A stretch of DNA of 64,000 bases from Planctopirus ephydatiae (GTDB lineage Bacteria; Planctomycetota; Planctomycetia; Planctomycetales; Planctomycetaceae), in the NCBI RefSeq assembly GCF_007752345.1, contig NZ_CP036299.1:3001501-3065500 (forward strand). Reading direction: 5' to 3'. Positions 28,278-37,588 of the stretch are shown here, in pieces. The notes below the pieces were generated by a model, which saw only the letters and a list, made by a program, of their open reading frames with translations, was not told the DNA's origin and ran no database searches. Each line of letters begins with the position of its first letter. Position 1 is the first letter of the stretch. Made by a program: the position numbers and the translations under genes.

Positions 28278-30497
28278 ATGAAACGACTCGTCTCACTGTG
28301 TTACTTGCAACTCTGCCTGTTCTGCGCACCTGCTTTTGCCGACACGTCGCTCTGGCTTTCAGTCCAACCGGGGACAGCCGAGCCCGGTAAGTTTGCGGCT
28401 GAAGAGATTCGTCGTGAGGCGAAGGCACAGGGCATGACGTTGAGTGATGACACCAAGGCCACCCGTGTCGCTCTCACGATCGAACGGGATGGAAATGCTG
28501 CCGCTGAGAGCTACACCATCCGCGTGCAGAAAGAAGGCGACTGCCGAATCATCACAGTGCGTGGCGCTGATGCCACGGGCACGATGTATGGCGGCCTCGA
28601 TATCGCGGAGGCGATTCGCACTGGCACGTTCGACTCGCTGAAAGACTCCGATCACAGGCCGCACATCGCGCAGCGCGGCCTCAAGTTCAACATCCCGCTC
28701 GATCTGCGAACGCCGAGCTACACAGACTGCTCCGACGCTGCGCAGGCAAACATTCCCGAGATGTGGAAACGCGAGTTCTGGACAGCGTACCTCGATTCGA
28801 TGGCGCGGCACCGCTACAACGTCCTTTCGCTTTGGAGCCTCCATCCTTTCCCATCGCTGGTGAAAGTGCCGGAGTTCCCCGAGGTCGCGCTGGACGATGT
28901 CTGGCGCACTCGGGCCAAACTCGATGACACCTTCAGCTTCGCCGGCACCGACATGGTCCGCCCCGCCATGCTCGCCGATCACGAAGTGGTGAAACGCATC
29001 ACCATTGACGAGAAGATCGAGTTCTGGCGCTGGGTCATGCAGCAGGCCGCCAATCGCGGTATCCGGGTCTATTTCTTTACCTGGAACGTCTTCACCTTCG
29101 GAGCCGAGGGCAAGCACGGCATCACGAACGATCTGAGCAACCAGATCACGAAGCGGTATTTCCGCGCCAGCGTGCGGGAAATGGTAAAAACCTACCCGCT
29201 GCTCGCCGGCATGGGCATCACGGCAGGCGAGGGGATGCCGGAGAAAATGGATTCCAAGGCCAAGGAAGCCTGGCTGTGGGACACCTACGGCGAAGGCGTC
29301 CGCGACGCCTTGAAGGATGAACCGAAACGTGAGTTCAACATGATTCATCGCTTCCACTGGACCGCTCAAAGCGACATTCTCGACGCCTTCCAAAACTATC
29401 CCGGGCCCTTCGAATTCAGCTTCAAATACTCGGTGGCGCACATGTACTCGATCACGAAGCCGCCCTTCATCCAGCCACTGCTGGAGAATCTGGCACCCGG
29501 CAGGAAAACCTGGCTCACGGTGCGCAATGATGACATCTACACCTTCCGCTTCGGAGATCCCGCCTACGCCCGCGAATACATCCTGAACATGCCCCCGGCT
29601 GACAAGCTGGCCGGCTTTTACATGGGACCGGACGGCTACGTTTGGGGACGAGACTTCCTCGAACGCCATTCCGACCCCGGCCCGCGCCCGTTGGTGATGG
29701 AGAAGCAATGGTATTCGTTCATGCTCTGGGGTCGGTTGGCCTACGATCCTTCACTACCAGATTCGCACTTCGAGAAAGTCCTTGCGGCCCGTCATCCCAC
29801 AGCAGAGTCGGCGCAGATCTTTCGGGCGCTGCAAGGTGCGTCCCAGGTCATGCCTCTGACCACGCGCTTCTTTTGGGGTGACATCGATCTCAAGTGGTAT
29901 CCCGAGGCCTGCTGGGGCCACCCGCGGAGCAAAAGCCGGGGCTTCCACACCGTGCGGCACTTCATGGAAGGCAGTTCGATGCCCGGCGCGAACGTACTTT
30001 GCATTCGCGACTGGCGTGCTCGCCTTGTCGCCTGCCAGCCGATGGCGGGAACCACACCACTCGAAATCGCGGATGCGCTTGACGGAGCGGCGGCAAAAAC
30101 GTTCACCGCGCTCGACACGCTTCGTCAACCCGCCAAGCAGGACATCGAACTCCAAAAGACGGTCAACGATTGCGAGTCGCTGGCTTGGCTGGGTCGCTAC
30201 TACGCCTCCAAGATTCGCGGAGCCTGTGCGCTGGCGCTGTTTGACGTGAACGGCGACAAGTTTGAGCATGATGCGGCACTGCGACACCTCGAAGATGCTG
30301 TCACTCACTGGAAGCGATACGCCGCCATACGGGACGCCCACTACGTCCCTGCTCTTTACAATCGCGTGGGCTACGTGGACGTCACTGCGTTGACGGAAAA
30401 GGTGACTGCTGACCTTGACATCGCCCGGGACTGGAAACCAGGCACCCTGAAAGATGACGGCAAACGCTCCGGTACCGAAAAAGGCTTCCGCAATTGA
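28278..30497 (+). CDS. Exported glycoside-hydrolase-like protein (GH20/GH67-type N-domain, barrel)
   Basis: A 739-residue exported protein. A signal peptide (LCYLQLCLFCAPAFA) is followed by an alpha/beta N-domain of the type shared by GH20, GH67 and GH84 enzymes (FAAEEIRREAKAQG; ITVRGADATGTMYGGLDIAE), then a TIM-barrel region with MARHRYNVLSLWSLHPFPS, RGIRVYFFTWNVF and GMGITAGEGMPEKMD, whose Glu is a candidate catalytic acid. The C-terminal 200 residues are helical. Alpha-glucuronidase-like activity is a guess from layout only. It is followed 69 bases later by another glycosidase-like gene, and the pair is bracketed by IS5 remnants. Confidence 0.62.
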   Translation: MKRLVSLCYLQLCLFCAPAFADTSLWLSVQPGTAEPGKFAAEEIRREAKAQGMTLSDDTKATRVALTIERDGNAAAESYTIRVQKEGDCRIITVRGADATGTMYGGLDIAEAIRTGTFDSLKDSDHRPHIAQRGLKFNIPLDLRTPSYTDCSDAAQANIPEMWKREFWTAYLDSMARHRYNVLSLWSLHPFPSLVKVPEFPEVALDDVWRTRAKLDDTFSFAGTDMVRPAMLADHEVVKRITIDEKIEFWRWVMQQAANRGIRVYFFTWNVFTFGAEGKHGITNDLSNQITKRYFRASVREMVKTYPLLAGMGITAGEGMPEKMDSKAKEAWLWDTYGEGVRDALKDEPKREFNMIHRFHWTAQSDILDAFQNYPGPFEFSFKYSVAHMYSITKPPFIQPLLENLAPGRKTWLTVRNDDIYTFRFGDPAYAREYILNMPPADKLAGFYMGPDGYVWGRDFLERHSDPGPRPLVMEKQWYSFMLWGRLAYDPSLPDSHFEKVLAARHPTAESAQIFRALQGASQVMPLTTRFFWGDIDLKWYPEACWGHPRSKSRGFHTVRHFMEGSSMPGANVLCIRDWRARLVACQPMAGTTPLEIADALDGAAAKTFTALDTLRQPAKQDIELQKTVNDCESLAWLGRYYASKIRGACALALFDVNGDKFEHDAALRHLEDAVTHWKRYAAIRDAHYVPALYNRVGYVDVTALTEKVTADLDIARDWKPGTLKDDGKRSGTEKGFRN

Positions 30498-30566
30498 GGC
30501 GACCTGCGAGAGCTCTCATCGACCGCTCGCCTCTCTGAAACAACATCATCATTCTGGAGACCGGAC

Positions 30567-31661
30567 ATGATCCGAGCGTCACTCACTGTCATGACATTGC
30601 TCGTCTGCACAGCCCTTTCACATGCCGCTGAGCCGCGCACTCGAGTGTCGATTGTGGGCGAAGCGTTTCACATTAACGAGCAGCCGACTTATGCGGGGCG
30701 AAGTTGGAACGGCAAGCGAATCGTGGGGCTGCTGTTTAACAGCCGCATGGTGCAGGCGACGTTCGATGACTTGAACCCGCAGACGCGCGAACGCTGGGCG
30801 TATCCCGATACGAAGACTTGGGACACTGATCGCAACTTGCAAGAGTTTCTGGCCGCGATGCCCGAGTGGCGTAAACACGGGTTACTCGCCATCACGGTCA
30901 ATCTGCAAGGTGGGAGCCCGCAGGGGTACTCGAAGGAGCAACCATGGCATAACTCCGCGTTCACAGAGTCCGGTGCGTTGCGAGCTGAATACGTCGCCCG
31001 TCTCGAACGAGTGCTCGCTCGGGCGGACGAACTCGGGATGGTTGTGATCGTCGGCTACTTCTACTTTGGGCAGGATGAGCGACTGAAGGACGAAGCGGCT
31101 GTCATCGCTGCGACCGATGCCGCGACAAAGTGGTTGCTGAAAAGCGGCTTTCGCAACGTGATCGTCGAGGTCAATAACGAGTGTGACGTGAAGGCCTATG
31201 ATCATGAGATCCTCCAGCCGGATCGCATTCACGAGCTGATTGAACGAGTGCGACGCACTGAGCATGACGGGTGGCGACTGCCGGTTGGGACGAGCTACAA
31301 AGGGGGAGCGATCCCGCGCGAGAACGTTGTGAGGTCATCCGACTTCTTGCTGCTGCATGGTAATGGTGTCAAGGAGCCGGAACGCATCACCGAGATGGTA
31401 CGTCGGACGCGGAACGTGCCCGGCTATCGTCCAATGCCGATCCTGTTCAACGAGGACGATCACTTCCTCTTCGATCAACCGAGCAATAACTTTTCAGCGG
31501 CAGTCGGTGAGTACGCAAGTTGGGGTTACTTCGATTACCGGATGAAGAATGAAGGCTACGACGAAGGCTATCAAAGCGTGCCGGTCAACTGGGGTATCAG
31601 CAGTCCCCGCAAGCGAGGCTTCTTCAAGTTACTCAGCGAGATCACGGGATCAAATCCATAA
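30567..31661 (+). CDS. Exported cellulase-like (GH5/GH-A clan type) barrel protein
   Basis: A 364-residue exported protein with a signal peptide (LTVMTLLVCTALSHAA). The barrel has RSWNGKRIVGLLFNSRM, WRKHGLLAITVNLQGG and VVIVGYFYFGQDERLKD. FRNVIVEVNNECDVKAYDHE carries an NE pair like the acid/base of clan GH-A, and MPILFNEDDH may carry the nucleophile. Family number and substrate are not certain. It sits in tandem with the preceding glycosidase-like gene, and the two probably act on the same polysaccharide. Confidence 0.62.
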   Translation: MIRASLTVMTLLVCTALSHAAEPRTRVSIVGEAFHINEQPTYAGRSWNGKRIVGLLFNSRMVQATFDDLNPQTRERWAYPDTKTWDTDRNLQEFLAAMPEWRKHGLLAITVNLQGGSPQGYSKEQPWHNSAFTESGALRAEYVARLERVLARADELGMVVIVGYFYFGQDERLKDEAAVIAATDAATKWLLKSGFRNVIVEVNNECDVKAYDHEILQPDRIHELIERVRRTEHDGWRLPVGTSYKGGAIPRENVVRSSDFLLLHGNGVKEPERITEMVRRTRNVPGYRPMPILFNEDDHFLFDQPSNNFSAAVGEYASWGYFDYRMKNEGYDEGYQSVPVNWGISSPRKRGFFKLLSEITGSNP

Positions 31662-31701
31662 ACTCTCATCAACTCCTCAACATTTTTCCGAGGCCTAGGG
31701 G

Positions 31702-32170
31702 CTATGGACATTCAGAATGGCTTGGTTAACAGGGATGCGACCCAAAGGAAGCCACCAAAGTTTATGACCTTCTTTTCATAACGGGTGGCGATGCGGCGAA
31801 AGCGTTTCAAAGCTCCAAAAACCCCTTAATGATATTGCGGTGCCGGTAGCGCTTCTTGACGCACCACTTTCTCGCCTTGCGATTCCCCTTCGGCTTGATG
31901 CAGGCTTTCGCCCACATCCGCTTCACACACAGGCGGATCGCGTTACGGTCGTAGGCAGCGTCCGCCAGCACATGATTCTCGCAAAGACCTACCAGCAGCT
32001 TTTCTCCCATCCAAAAAAGAGAACAGAGGGGCGTCGCCACTCTGTTCCGACGTGAGGATCAATTTCAACAATCGTCCGCGGCCATCCACAGCGGCATGTA
32101 CTTTCGTGGTCAATTCACCACGACTGCGTCCCAGGCAACGGCGCTCATCGGCCGCGAATTCGAGGGCGTC
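31702..32170 (-). mobile_element. Decayed IS5-type insertion sequence, second copy
   Basis: The same family as 27437-28106, from the shared end sequence TATGGACATTCAGAA (31704-31718) to about 32170. Fragments read GRSRGELTTKVHAAVDGRGR, KLLVGLCENHVLADAAYD, WAKACIKPKGNRKARKWCVK and, after a frame break, an ATRYEKK segment. The N-terminal third is missing, and there are stops and indels. It marks the left edge of the GC-rich block that begins at 32.3 kb. Confidence 0.75.
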
Positions 32171-32338
32171 TCCACGTTTTGCATGATGGGGAATGAGTCA
32201 ATTATTCGCTTGACCCGATGCTACACAAACCTTAGTCTCATAAACGCCCGCTTATTGATCTTTCCTCAACGCTGCGTTCCTTCGCTTGAAGTACGCTAGA
32301 GCCCGCCGCTTTTGACTTAATAGATTTGGAGGACGGGT

Positions 32339-34705
32339 ATGTTTTCCCGCGTGTTGCACGTCCTGCTTGGGACGCTCTGCAGCCTGCTGGCCGTGCCCGC
32401 CGCGGCCGAAGACTCGCCTTCACTGCCCGCCCGCATTGACTCGCTGGTCGAAGCCACAGCCGTCGGCCCACTCGCGCCGCTTGCAGGCGACGCCGACTTC
32501 CTCCGCCGCGTGTCGATCGATCTGATCGGGACTATTCCCACCGCAGCCGAGGCCCGAGCGTTTTTTGCGGACTCGTCCCCAGACAAGCGAAATCAGCTGA
32601 TTGACCGACTGCTCGATAGCCCGAGTTTCGCCCGGCACATGGCTCTGACCTTCGACGTGATGCTAATGGAGCGTCGGCCCGACAAGGCGGTGAAATCGAC
32701 GGAGTGGCAGGCCTGGCTCTATCAGTCGTTTCTCACAAACAAGCCGCTCGATCAGCTCTGCCGGGAGCTAATCAGCGCCGATGGCGCCGAGCCAGCGGTG
32801 CGCCCTGCTTCCCGGTTTTTGATCGACCGCGAGTGCGAGCCCAACGCCGTCACCCGCGATGCCGGCCGGCTACTGTTTGGCATGGATCTGCAATGTGCTC
32901 AGTGCCACGATCACCCTACCGTCGACGATTACTTACAGGAAGACTATTACGGCTTGTATGCGTTCTTCCATCGCAGCAGTCTGTTTACCGACACTAAATC
33001 AAAAATGACGCTAGTCGCTGAGAAGGCGGACGGCGAAGCTAACTTTAAATCGGTTTTTACCGACAACTCGGCCGATAGGGTCTCACCTCGGCTTCCGCAC
33101 GGGCCGTTTGCGGCAGCCGAACCGGTGTTTGCCAAGGGTGAAGAGTATGTTTCGGCGCCGGCCAAGGATGTACGGGCCATTCCCAAGCATAGTCGCCGGG
33201 CTCAGCTGGCCGCGATGCTCACCAGCACCCCCCAGTTCCGTCGCAATCTGGCCAATCGTGTTTGGGCGCACCTGTTCGGCCGGGGGATCGTGCATCCGGT
33301 CGACGCTCATCATGCTGCCAATCCGCCGACGCATCCTGAAGTCCTGAACCTGCTGGCTGACGAAGTGGGCCGCACGAACTATGACCTGAAGCAAATACTT
33401 CGCCCGATCCTGCAAACCCGCGCCTACCAGCGTAGCTGCGATCCACCGAGGGCCGCGGAAATCGCCGCACTCGATCCCGCAGGGATCAAGGCCTTGATAG
33501 CCTCGCTCGAAAGCGAACGGCCGTCGGCTGAGCAGCGTCTTAAGGAGCACGAAACCGACTTGGCGCAACTTACTCAGGACTTGCGCAAGACTAGAGGTGA
33601 GGCCCTGAATCAACAGCAGGCCGTTATACCGCTTGTCGCCGAGGCGAAGACGGCTCAGGAGGAACTCGCCAAGGCTCAAATGTCGCTCGCCGCTCTGCAG
33701 GAATCGGTTTTCACCAAGGAGCCGCAGGCAGTCGCGCTCGCCGAAGCCGTCGCGAAAGCTCAGGAAGCGGCGAAGTTGCTCGGGGATGACAAAACGGTCG
33801 TCGAAGCGACTGCTGCGCTCGCCAGCCGAGCCCGATCGCTGAAGAGCGAAGTCGAAGCGGCTCGCAAGTCGTTGGACGACCTGAAGAAGCAACTTGAAGT
33901 GGCCACTGTCCGCCAGAAAGCGGCGAGCGAGGCCCTCGCCGCAGCTCAGCAGTCAGCGATCGGTGATAAGAAGCTCATGGAGCTTGAGCGAAAGATGCTC
34001 GAGCGCCACGAGCAGACACAAGCCGATCGATTCAGTTTGGCAACCATTGACGCACGCCTTGCCCAAGCCAAGGCGATCCTCACCTGGCAGCAAGCGGAAA
34101 TGAGCCAGTCGCCGGCGGCCAGTCAGGCCTGGTCGACGATGATCGATGGATGGACCAACAACGCGCAGCTGGCTCGCCTCAGGCAGTTAAGCTGCGAGCA
34201 ATTTGCGCTGAGCCTGGCACAGGCCTCCGGGATCGCCGAACAACGCGCGCAGGCCGTGCGTGAAGCACTCGAAAAAACGCCGCCGCCGGAGCTAAAGGAT
34301 GCTGCGGAAGCCGATCAGTCGAGGATCCTCGCCCGGCTTGTCGAGGAACAAACGTTCGACAAGCTGCTCAGCACTCTGAACGCTTTCACCTCGCTTTACG
34401 CCACGCAGTTTGCTGAGGAGTTTCAAGCGACCGTGAACCAAGCCCTGTTCTTCGAGAACGGCTCGGCGGTGCAATCACTGATCGGCCCCTCCGGCGGCAA
34501 TCTCGCCCATCGGCTGGTCAAGATCGAATCGCCGCAGGAAGTCGCCGACGAGCTTTACCTGAGCACATTGACTCGCTTCCCAACCGAAGAAGAACGCAAC
34601 GATGTGGCCGAACACTTAAAGGCACGCGCGGCGGACCGAGCGGTGGCCATTGGCGAGATCGTTTGGGCTCTACTCTCAAGTAACGAGTTCCGCTTCAACC
34701 ACTAA
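32339..34705 (+). CDS. Exported DUF1549/DUF1553 cytochrome-type protein with an inserted coiled coil
   Basis: A 788-residue exported protein. A signal peptide (VLLGTLCSLLAVPAAA) is followed by DUF1549 (LRRVSIDLIGTIPTAAEARA, SFARHMALTFDVMLMERRP), a heme motif CAQCH at 186-190 in GMDLQCAQCHDHPTVDDY, and DUF1553 (FRRNLANRVWAHLFGRGIVH; QILRPILQTRAYQRS). Between about residues 385 and 600 lies a long Ala/Glu/Lys-rich heptad region (EAAKLLGDDKTVVEA; KSEVEAARKSLDDLKKQLEV), a coiled coil that splits the DUF1553 part, whose end (DELYLSTLTRFPTEEERND) closes the protein. The coiled coil could tether or multimerise it. It is followed by DUF1501 and WD40 genes in one apparent operon. Confidence 0.87.
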   Translation: MFSRVLHVLLGTLCSLLAVPAAAEDSPSLPARIDSLVEATAVGPLAPLAGDADFLRRVSIDLIGTIPTAAEARAFFADSSPDKRNQLIDRLLDSPSFARHMALTFDVMLMERRPDKAVKSTEWQAWLYQSFLTNKPLDQLCRELISADGAEPAVRPASRFLIDRECEPNAVTRDAGRLLFGMDLQCAQCHDHPTVDDYLQEDYYGLYAFFHRSSLFTDTKSKMTLVAEKADGEANFKSVFTDNSADRVSPRLPHGPFAAAEPVFAKGEEYVSAPAKDVRAIPKHSRRAQLAAMLTSTPQFRRNLANRVWAHLFGRGIVHPVDAHHAANPPTHPEVLNLLADEVGRTNYDLKQILRPILQTRAYQRSCDPPRAAEIAALDPAGIKALIASLESERPSAEQRLKEHETDLAQLTQDLRKTRGEALNQQQAVIPLVAEAKTAQEELAKAQMSLAALQESVFTKEPQAVALAEAVAKAQEAAKLLGDDKTVVEATAALASRARSLKSEVEAARKSLDDLKKQLEVATVRQKAASEALAAAQQSAIGDKKLMELERKMLERHEQTQADRFSLATIDARLAQAKAILTWQQAEMSQSPAASQAWSTMIDGWTNNAQLARLRQLSCEQFALSLAQASGIAEQRAQAVREALEKTPPPELKDAAEADQSRILARLVEEQTFDKLLSTLNAFTSLYATQFAEEFQATVNQALFFENGSAVQSLIGPSGGNLAHRLVKIESPQEVADELYLSTLTRFPTEEERNDVAEHLKARAADRAVAIGEIVWALLSSNEFRFNH

Positions 34706-34774
34706 ATCAAACGCTCAGCAAACCCAAAGTTCAAGTCTTTCAGGATCGCCGACTGAATCGCAAAGGAGTCGACA

Positions 34775-36055
34775 ATGCGTTGCCAATACGACTGTGGATC
34801 GAGCGAGCATCGCTTTTCAAGGCGAACGCTGCTGGGTGGCGGACTGATCGGCGGTCTTTCGCTGGGGCTCGGCGGCCTCTTGACGCGCGCTGGCGTGGCC
34901 GAGCAGGTGAAGTCGAAGCAGCAGCGAATCCTCAATATCTTCCTACATGGCGGCGTGAGTCAACTGGAAACCTGGGACCCGAAGCCAAACACCGATACCG
35001 GCGGACCGTTCCGCGCCATTCCGACATCGGTTCCCGGCATGCACGTTTGCGAATTGTTGCCCCATACGGCTCAGCAGATGCACCGCCTAGCGATCGTTCG
35101 CAGTTTGAATACCAAGAACGGCGACCATGCTCGTGGCACCGTCGAAATGACGACCGGCCGCAAGCAGATGCCGGGTACTACTTATCCGCATCTCGGCGCC
35201 GCCGCCGCTAAGGCGCTCACTCCGGAGCAGTTTCCGCTGCCGGGACACATCCTTGTGCGCAGCGCCGGTTCGGGCAACGGGCAAGCCGCTTATCTTGGTC
35301 CGAAGTACGCGAGCGTGACGCTCTCCGACGGCAAGCCCCCGGAGAACAGCTTGCGTCCTGAAAGCCTTCCAAGCGAAGTCTCCGAGCGACGAAACGATTT
35401 CCGCCGCAAGTTGAACGACCGCTTTGCTGGACGACGTCGCACCGCCGACACTGACGCCTACACTTTCTCCTATGATCAGGCCGAACAACTCATGGCCCGG
35501 GCAGGCGTCTTCGACGTCACCAAAGAATCGGCTACCGATCACGAACGCTACGGCAAGCACGAATTCGGCCAGCATTGCCTGCTTGCTCGCCGATTGCTCG
35601 AAGCTGACGTACCCTTCGTGCAGATCAATCACTCGAATTACGATACCCACTTCGAAAACTTCGACTACCATATCGAGCAGCTTGGCGAGTTTGATAAGCC
35701 TTTCGCCACACTTATCGCCGACCTGGCCGACCGCGGCCTGCTCGAAAGCACGACAGTCTGCGTCATGTCCGAGTTCGGCCGCACGCCGAAGATCAACAAA
35801 ACCTACGGGCGCGACCACTGGGGCAACGCCTGGAGTGTTGTGCTTGGCGGAGGACGCATTCAGCCGGGAGCTATCATTGGCAAGACGAACGACAATGGCA
35901 CGGAGGTGACCGATCGCGAGGTTGATCACGGCCACATCTTCCACTCGATCCTGCAATCGGCGGGGGTGGATTCGCGGTCGGAGTTCGACGTCGGCGGCCG
36001 CCATTTCCCAATCGCCGATCCGGCGAAAGACGCCATCCGGGAGTTGCTCGCATGA
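34775..36055 (+). CDS. DUF1501 family exported protein
   Basis: A 426-residue protein of the alkaline-phosphatase-like DUF1501 family. An RR export signal (SRRTLLGGGLIGGLSLGLGG) is followed by ILNIFLHGGVSQLETWDPKP, the opening metal-site region, LAIVRSLNTKNGDHARG, QHCLLARRLLEADVPFVQI, CVMSEFGRTPKINKTYGRDH and IGKTNDNGTEVTDREVDHGH. Biochemical function is not established; proteins of this family are exported and always accompany DUF1549/1553 proteins. The ATG at 34775 lacks a strong ribosome site but is the only start that keeps the signal intact. Its stop overlaps the next start by 4 bases (36052-36055). Confidence 0.88.
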   Translation: MRCQYDCGSSEHRFSRRTLLGGGLIGGLSLGLGGLLTRAGVAEQVKSKQQRILNIFLHGGVSQLETWDPKPNTDTGGPFRAIPTSVPGMHVCELLPHTAQQMHRLAIVRSLNTKNGDHARGTVEMTTGRKQMPGTTYPHLGAAAAKALTPEQFPLPGHILVRSAGSGNGQAAYLGPKYASVTLSDGKPPENSLRPESLPSEVSERRNDFRRKLNDRFAGRRRTADTDAYTFSYDQAEQLMARAGVFDVTKESATDHERYGKHEFGQHCLLARRLLEADVPFVQINHSNYDTHFENFDYHIEQLGEFDKPFATLIADLADRGLLESTTVCVMSEFGRTPKINKTYGRDHWGNAWSVVLGGGRIQPGAIIGKTNDNGTEVTDREVDHGHIFHSILQSAGVDSRSEFDVGGRHFPIADPAKDAIRELLA

Positions 36056-37050
36056 ACGCGGTTGAACCCGAGAAGACGCACGTCACCAAGGAACTGAAGT
36101 ACGACCGTCCGCTCACCGCTTGTCGCTTCGATCCCACCGGCAAGTACGCCTTCACCGGTGCAGAGGACAATTTCGTCGTCCGCTGGGATCTCGAGAGTGG
36201 TGCGGCCACCAAGCTGGAAGGGCACGATAGCTGGGTTCGTGCCTTTGCCTTCTCACCCTCGGACGAGAGGGTCTTTACCGGCGGCTATGACGGGCGAATC
36301 CTGTCGTGGTCAGCGACGGCTGAGAAGCCGGCACCGGCGCTCAAGTTGGACGCCCATTCAGGCTGGGTGCGGGCCCTCGCCGTCAGTCTCGACGGCTCAC
36401 GTCTGGCCAGCTGCGGCAACGACAACCTTGTGAAGCTGTGGGACACCGCCGACGGCAAACTGATCAGCGAACTACGCGGCCACGAGTCGCACGTCTACAA
36501 CCTCGCGTTCCATCCATTCGACGGCTCGCTGGTCTCCTGCGACCTGAAAGGGAATGCGAAGCACTGGGACGTCTCCACCGGCAGCGTCACGCGCGAATTC
36601 ACATACACGGCGCTGCATGTCTACGACAAGACGTTCCGGGCCGACATTGGCGGCGCTCGGGGGATGGCTTTCTCACGCGACGGAAAGCAACTCGCGCTAA
36701 GCGGTATCACCAATTGCACGAACGCCTTCGCCGGCATAGGCAATCCGGCGGTTCTCGTCCTCGACTGGGAGACCGGCAAGCTCGCCGTGCAGTACGAGGG
36801 AAAAGAGAAGATCAACGGCGTCGCTTGGGGCGTGCGCCAGCATCCGGATGGGTTCTGGATCGGACTGTCAGGGGGCGGTGGCGGCGGCTGGCTCTACTTC
36901 TGGAAAGATACGACCGCCGAGGAGTTCGCGAAAATCAAGCTTCCCGATAGCGGTCGCGACTTCGACCTGCACCCCGACTCCATCCGCGTGGCCATCGCTC
37001 ACCCCGACAAGAATCTTCGCATCTGCGAGCTTCGGGCCAAACCCACGTAA
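36052..37050 (+). CDS. WD40-repeat protein
   Basis: A 332-residue beta-propeller. Repeats are visible at about residues 15-60 (RFDPTGKYAFTGAEDNFVVR), 60-100 (FAFSPSDERVFTGGYDGRIL), 100-140 (LAVSLDGSRLASCGNDNLVK), 140-185 (YNLAFHPFDGSLVSCDLKGN) and 200-250, ending with ISTGW-like blades near the C-terminus. There is no signal peptide, unlike its two upstream neighbours, so it may be cytoplasmic or use a different route. Translation is coupled to DUF1501 by an ATGA overlap, which implies a joint function. WD40 partners of DUF1501 modules are common in the phylum, but the role is unknown. Confidence 0.85.
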   Translation: MNAVEPEKTHVTKELKYDRPLTACRFDPTGKYAFTGAEDNFVVRWDLESGAATKLEGHDSWVRAFAFSPSDERVFTGGYDGRILSWSATAEKPAPALKLDAHSGWVRALAVSLDGSRLASCGNDNLVKLWDTADGKLISELRGHESHVYNLAFHPFDGSLVSCDLKGNAKHWDVSTGSVTREFTYTALHVYDKTFRADIGGARGMAFSRDGKQLALSGITNCTNAFAGIGNPAVLVLDWETGKLAVQYEGKEKINGVAWGVRQHPDGFWIGLSGGGGGGWLYFWKDTTAEEFAKIKLPDSGRDFDLHPDSIRVAIAHPDKNLRICELRAKPT

Positions 37051-37123
37051 GAGGTCGCCTAAGCACGACCACCTCGTGGAACCGCAGCGATCTGATCCAC
37101 GGTTCTTTGCAAACGCAAGCCTT

Positions 37124-37433
37124 CTTACGCCAACAGTTCTTCGAGCCCGCGGCCGCGAGAGATCAGAATCAGCCGGCCCTACATATCGTGCATCATCGTG
37201 TCAGGCTCGAAGCCCATGCAATTGCACAGGGTTGCCAGGTAATCGTACAGCCGGACGATGTCGCTCAACGGTCCATACATCCTCAATCTTTGCAATCCGA
37301 ATCGTCGAATGCTCCTCACAGGCGGGACCGGTGCGAGACCATCATAAATGGAATCGGAAAGGCCTGGGAATTGTCCATCAGTTGTATTTTCGCGCCATGC
37401 GACTTCGAAGGCGCCGGAATCGGTTGCCCGCAT
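37124..37433 (-). pseudogene. Decayed exported-protein C-terminal fragment, family uncertain
   Basis: A minus-strand frame reads DIVRLYDYLATLCNCMGFEP, DTMMHDM, then a TAG at 37176-37178, and continues in the same frame with GRLILISRGRGLEELLA to TAA 37124-37126. The arrangement (a closing LATLCNCMGF-DTMMHD followed by an LISRG tail) resembles the end of planctomycete DUF1501- or sulfatase-like proteins, but I cannot identify it with confidence. It is most likely the rest of a gene removed when the modules on both sides arrived. Confidence 0.4.
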
Positions 37434-37573
37434 GCGGCCGGGGCGGCCTTAGAAAGGCACCCCATCAGAGAGCTAGTTATCAGAGAGCCGGTTTCGTTTT
37501 GCCATTGGTCGGCTGATCAGCTACGATGCCTTCTCCTCCCAGCGATTTATTATTCCCATTTGTACCTGATGCT

Positions 37574-37580
37574 ACGGAGG
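37574..37580 (+). promoter_or_regulatory. Ribosome binding site fixing the start at 37589
   Basis: ACGGAGG lies 8 bases before ATG 37589. The in-frame ATG at 37526 lacks such a site and would add 21 residues before the signal peptide. Confidence 0.8.
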
Positions 37581-37588
37581 CCCGCCTG

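Larger units (their letters stand above)
37051..37588. other. Intergenic stretch between two cytochrome/DUF1501 modules, with a decayed fragment
   Basis: About 540 bases separate the two modules. It contains the fragment at 37124-37433 and the ribosome site at 37574-37580; no intact gene was recognised elsewhere in it. Confidence 0.5.

Noticed and set aside
28359-29708. Minus-strand frame of 449 codons inside the glycosidase-like gene
   Set aside because: It mirrors the codon pattern of a GC-rich gene with a signal peptide and barrel motifs on the plus strand; no start signal or domain.
33083-33892. Minus-strand frame of 269 codons in the cytochrome-type gene
   Set aside because: Antisense of DUF1553 and coiled-coil sequence.
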